Source: Hymenolepis diminuta
Taxonomy: Eukaryota > Platyhelminthes > Cestoda > Cyclophyllidea > Hymenolepididae
DNA: 64,000 nt
Reading direction: 5' to 3'
Assembly (NCBI GenBank): GCA_900708905.1
Contig: CAADRB010000067.1
Coordinates: 523,283-587,282, forward strand
The position numbers and the translations under genes are program-made. The notes under the pieces are model-generated. The model was given only the letters and a program-made list of their open reading frames with translations, did not search any database and had not been told where the DNA came from. Shown piece by piece: positions 63,201 through 64,000 of this stretch (position 1 is the first letter of the stretch; the number at the start of each line of letters is the position of its first letter).

Positions 63201-64000
63201 TGTGTTAAACTGAGTGAATTATCAACGGTGTCTCAAGTAAAAAAGGCATGACAAAGTGCAGCCAAGGGCATGTTTTCCCCGGCGCAGACATTCTCTTTTG
63301 TATGCAAGACGTATCGATTATCAGTAAAATAAATAAGGTGGTTAGACTTTAGACTTGTCAAGTGGATACTCTGGACATGACTACACCTCAAATCTGTAAT
63401 CCCTCGAGCATATCCAAACTCTAAATTCATTCGCAGTTATGTGATAGTAGTCTGTGAAATAAACTTACCACCATTTATTAAAATGTCATGCTGATCTTCT
63501 ATCCCATTTTCTGCCAATCATACCAGTGGTTCGGGCCTGTCGAAAGTTCTAAGTTCATTAGTACAGTCATGCGAATTCAATAGCTTCGTGCACCTTAAGA
63601 CTAACTCTCTTCTTGAAATTATCATTTTTAAGGGAAAGAACGGATGCTGGAATTGATGACCTCAGGAATCTCGTGTCATGTATATTCCATCTCTTTAGCT
63701 CATTTGAATTTTGTGAATTTCCGTAAACAGCATACTTTATTACGCTGAGAACAGAGCCAAACAGGTTCTGTCAGGGTTAATTACAAACTCATTTGTCTGA
63801 AAGTCATTTCAATTTGTGTTCTCTCATTTTTATTTTTTTGCGACATGAAATATTTAGCTCTCAGTAGGGATAATTATTAATGAAAATTGGACTTTATCGG
63901 TGCTATATATTCGCCCTAAGGTTTGTACCTTGTTCAAAAATTTAATGTATCACCTATACGGAAATATTTTAACAGAAATGACTATTAGGTGATCTTCCAC

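Larger units (their letters stand above)
57953..64000. other. 3' flank without recognised genes
   Basis: This is A+T-rich sequence. Two exon-like frames (58491-58677 and 59499-59637), a copy of repeat R (59903-60215) and an AT-rich simple repeat (59190-59238) are listed separately. The remaining stretch to the window end shows only short chance frames on both strands. Confidence 0.5.

Noticed and set aside
1..64000. CRISPR arrays, operons, prokaryotic signals, telomere repeats
   Set aside because: Spliced genes show the DNA is eukaryotic, and no regularly spaced direct repeats or telomeric units are seen.

Overview
The window is eukaryotic nuclear DNA, about two thirds A+T. It carries two intron-rich protein-coding genes head to tail on the + strand, separated and interrupted by decayed transposable elements. 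Many small introns measure 49-76 bp and are mixed with introns of up to 9 kb. Together with the protein divergence, the mariner and gypsy-type debris and an acceptor-like AG just before one start codon, this suggests a flatworm, perhaps a tapeworm. The taxon is inference only.

Region 1 (1-2676) is upstream sequence with a dead mariner element bounded by 22-bp inverted repeats (538-1767). Region 2 (2677-10488) is a 13-exon gene for cytosolic tyrosyl-tRNA synthetase, modelled at 986 aa with every splice junction in phase. It is not an ordinary TyrRS: it contains two complete TyrRS-like modules in tandem, followed by one C-terminal EMAPII-like tRNA-binding domain. The first module keeps the catalytic motifs (HVAY, KMSAS and all tyrosine-pocket residues) but has lost the His and Asp of the anticodon-binding HPGDLK motif. 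The second module keeps HPGDLK but has lost KMSKS and most tyrosine-pocket residues. Four introns sit at homologous positions and identical phases in both modules, so this was an old intragenic genomic duplication. The protein looks like a covalent pseudo-dimer with one active site and one anticodon site, analogous to trypanosomatid double-length TyrRS. This is the main discovery in the window.

Region 3 (10489-13819) is intergenic and holds a frameshifted fragment of an LTR-retrotransposon gag-pol. Region 4 (13820 to about 57851) is a very long gene for membrane-bound site-1 protease (MBTPS1/S1P/SKI-1), with at least 22 exons plus a probable terminal exon after an assembly gap. The catalytic residues D174, H220, N320 and S396 are present. 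One intron uses a GC donor, and four introns of 3.9-9.1 kb lie in the 3' half. The introns hold several copies of a degenerate dispersed repeat, an element with inverted ends, a local direct duplication and one exon-like open frame on the opposite strand. The stretch 57000-57575 is Ns and hides the transmembrane segment.

Region 5 (57853-64000) has no gene I can recognise. It holds two weak exon-like frames and another copy of the dispersed repeat. The two genes have no evident functional link: one charges tRNA-Tyr in the cytosol, and the other cleaves membrane and secretory proteins in the Golgi.
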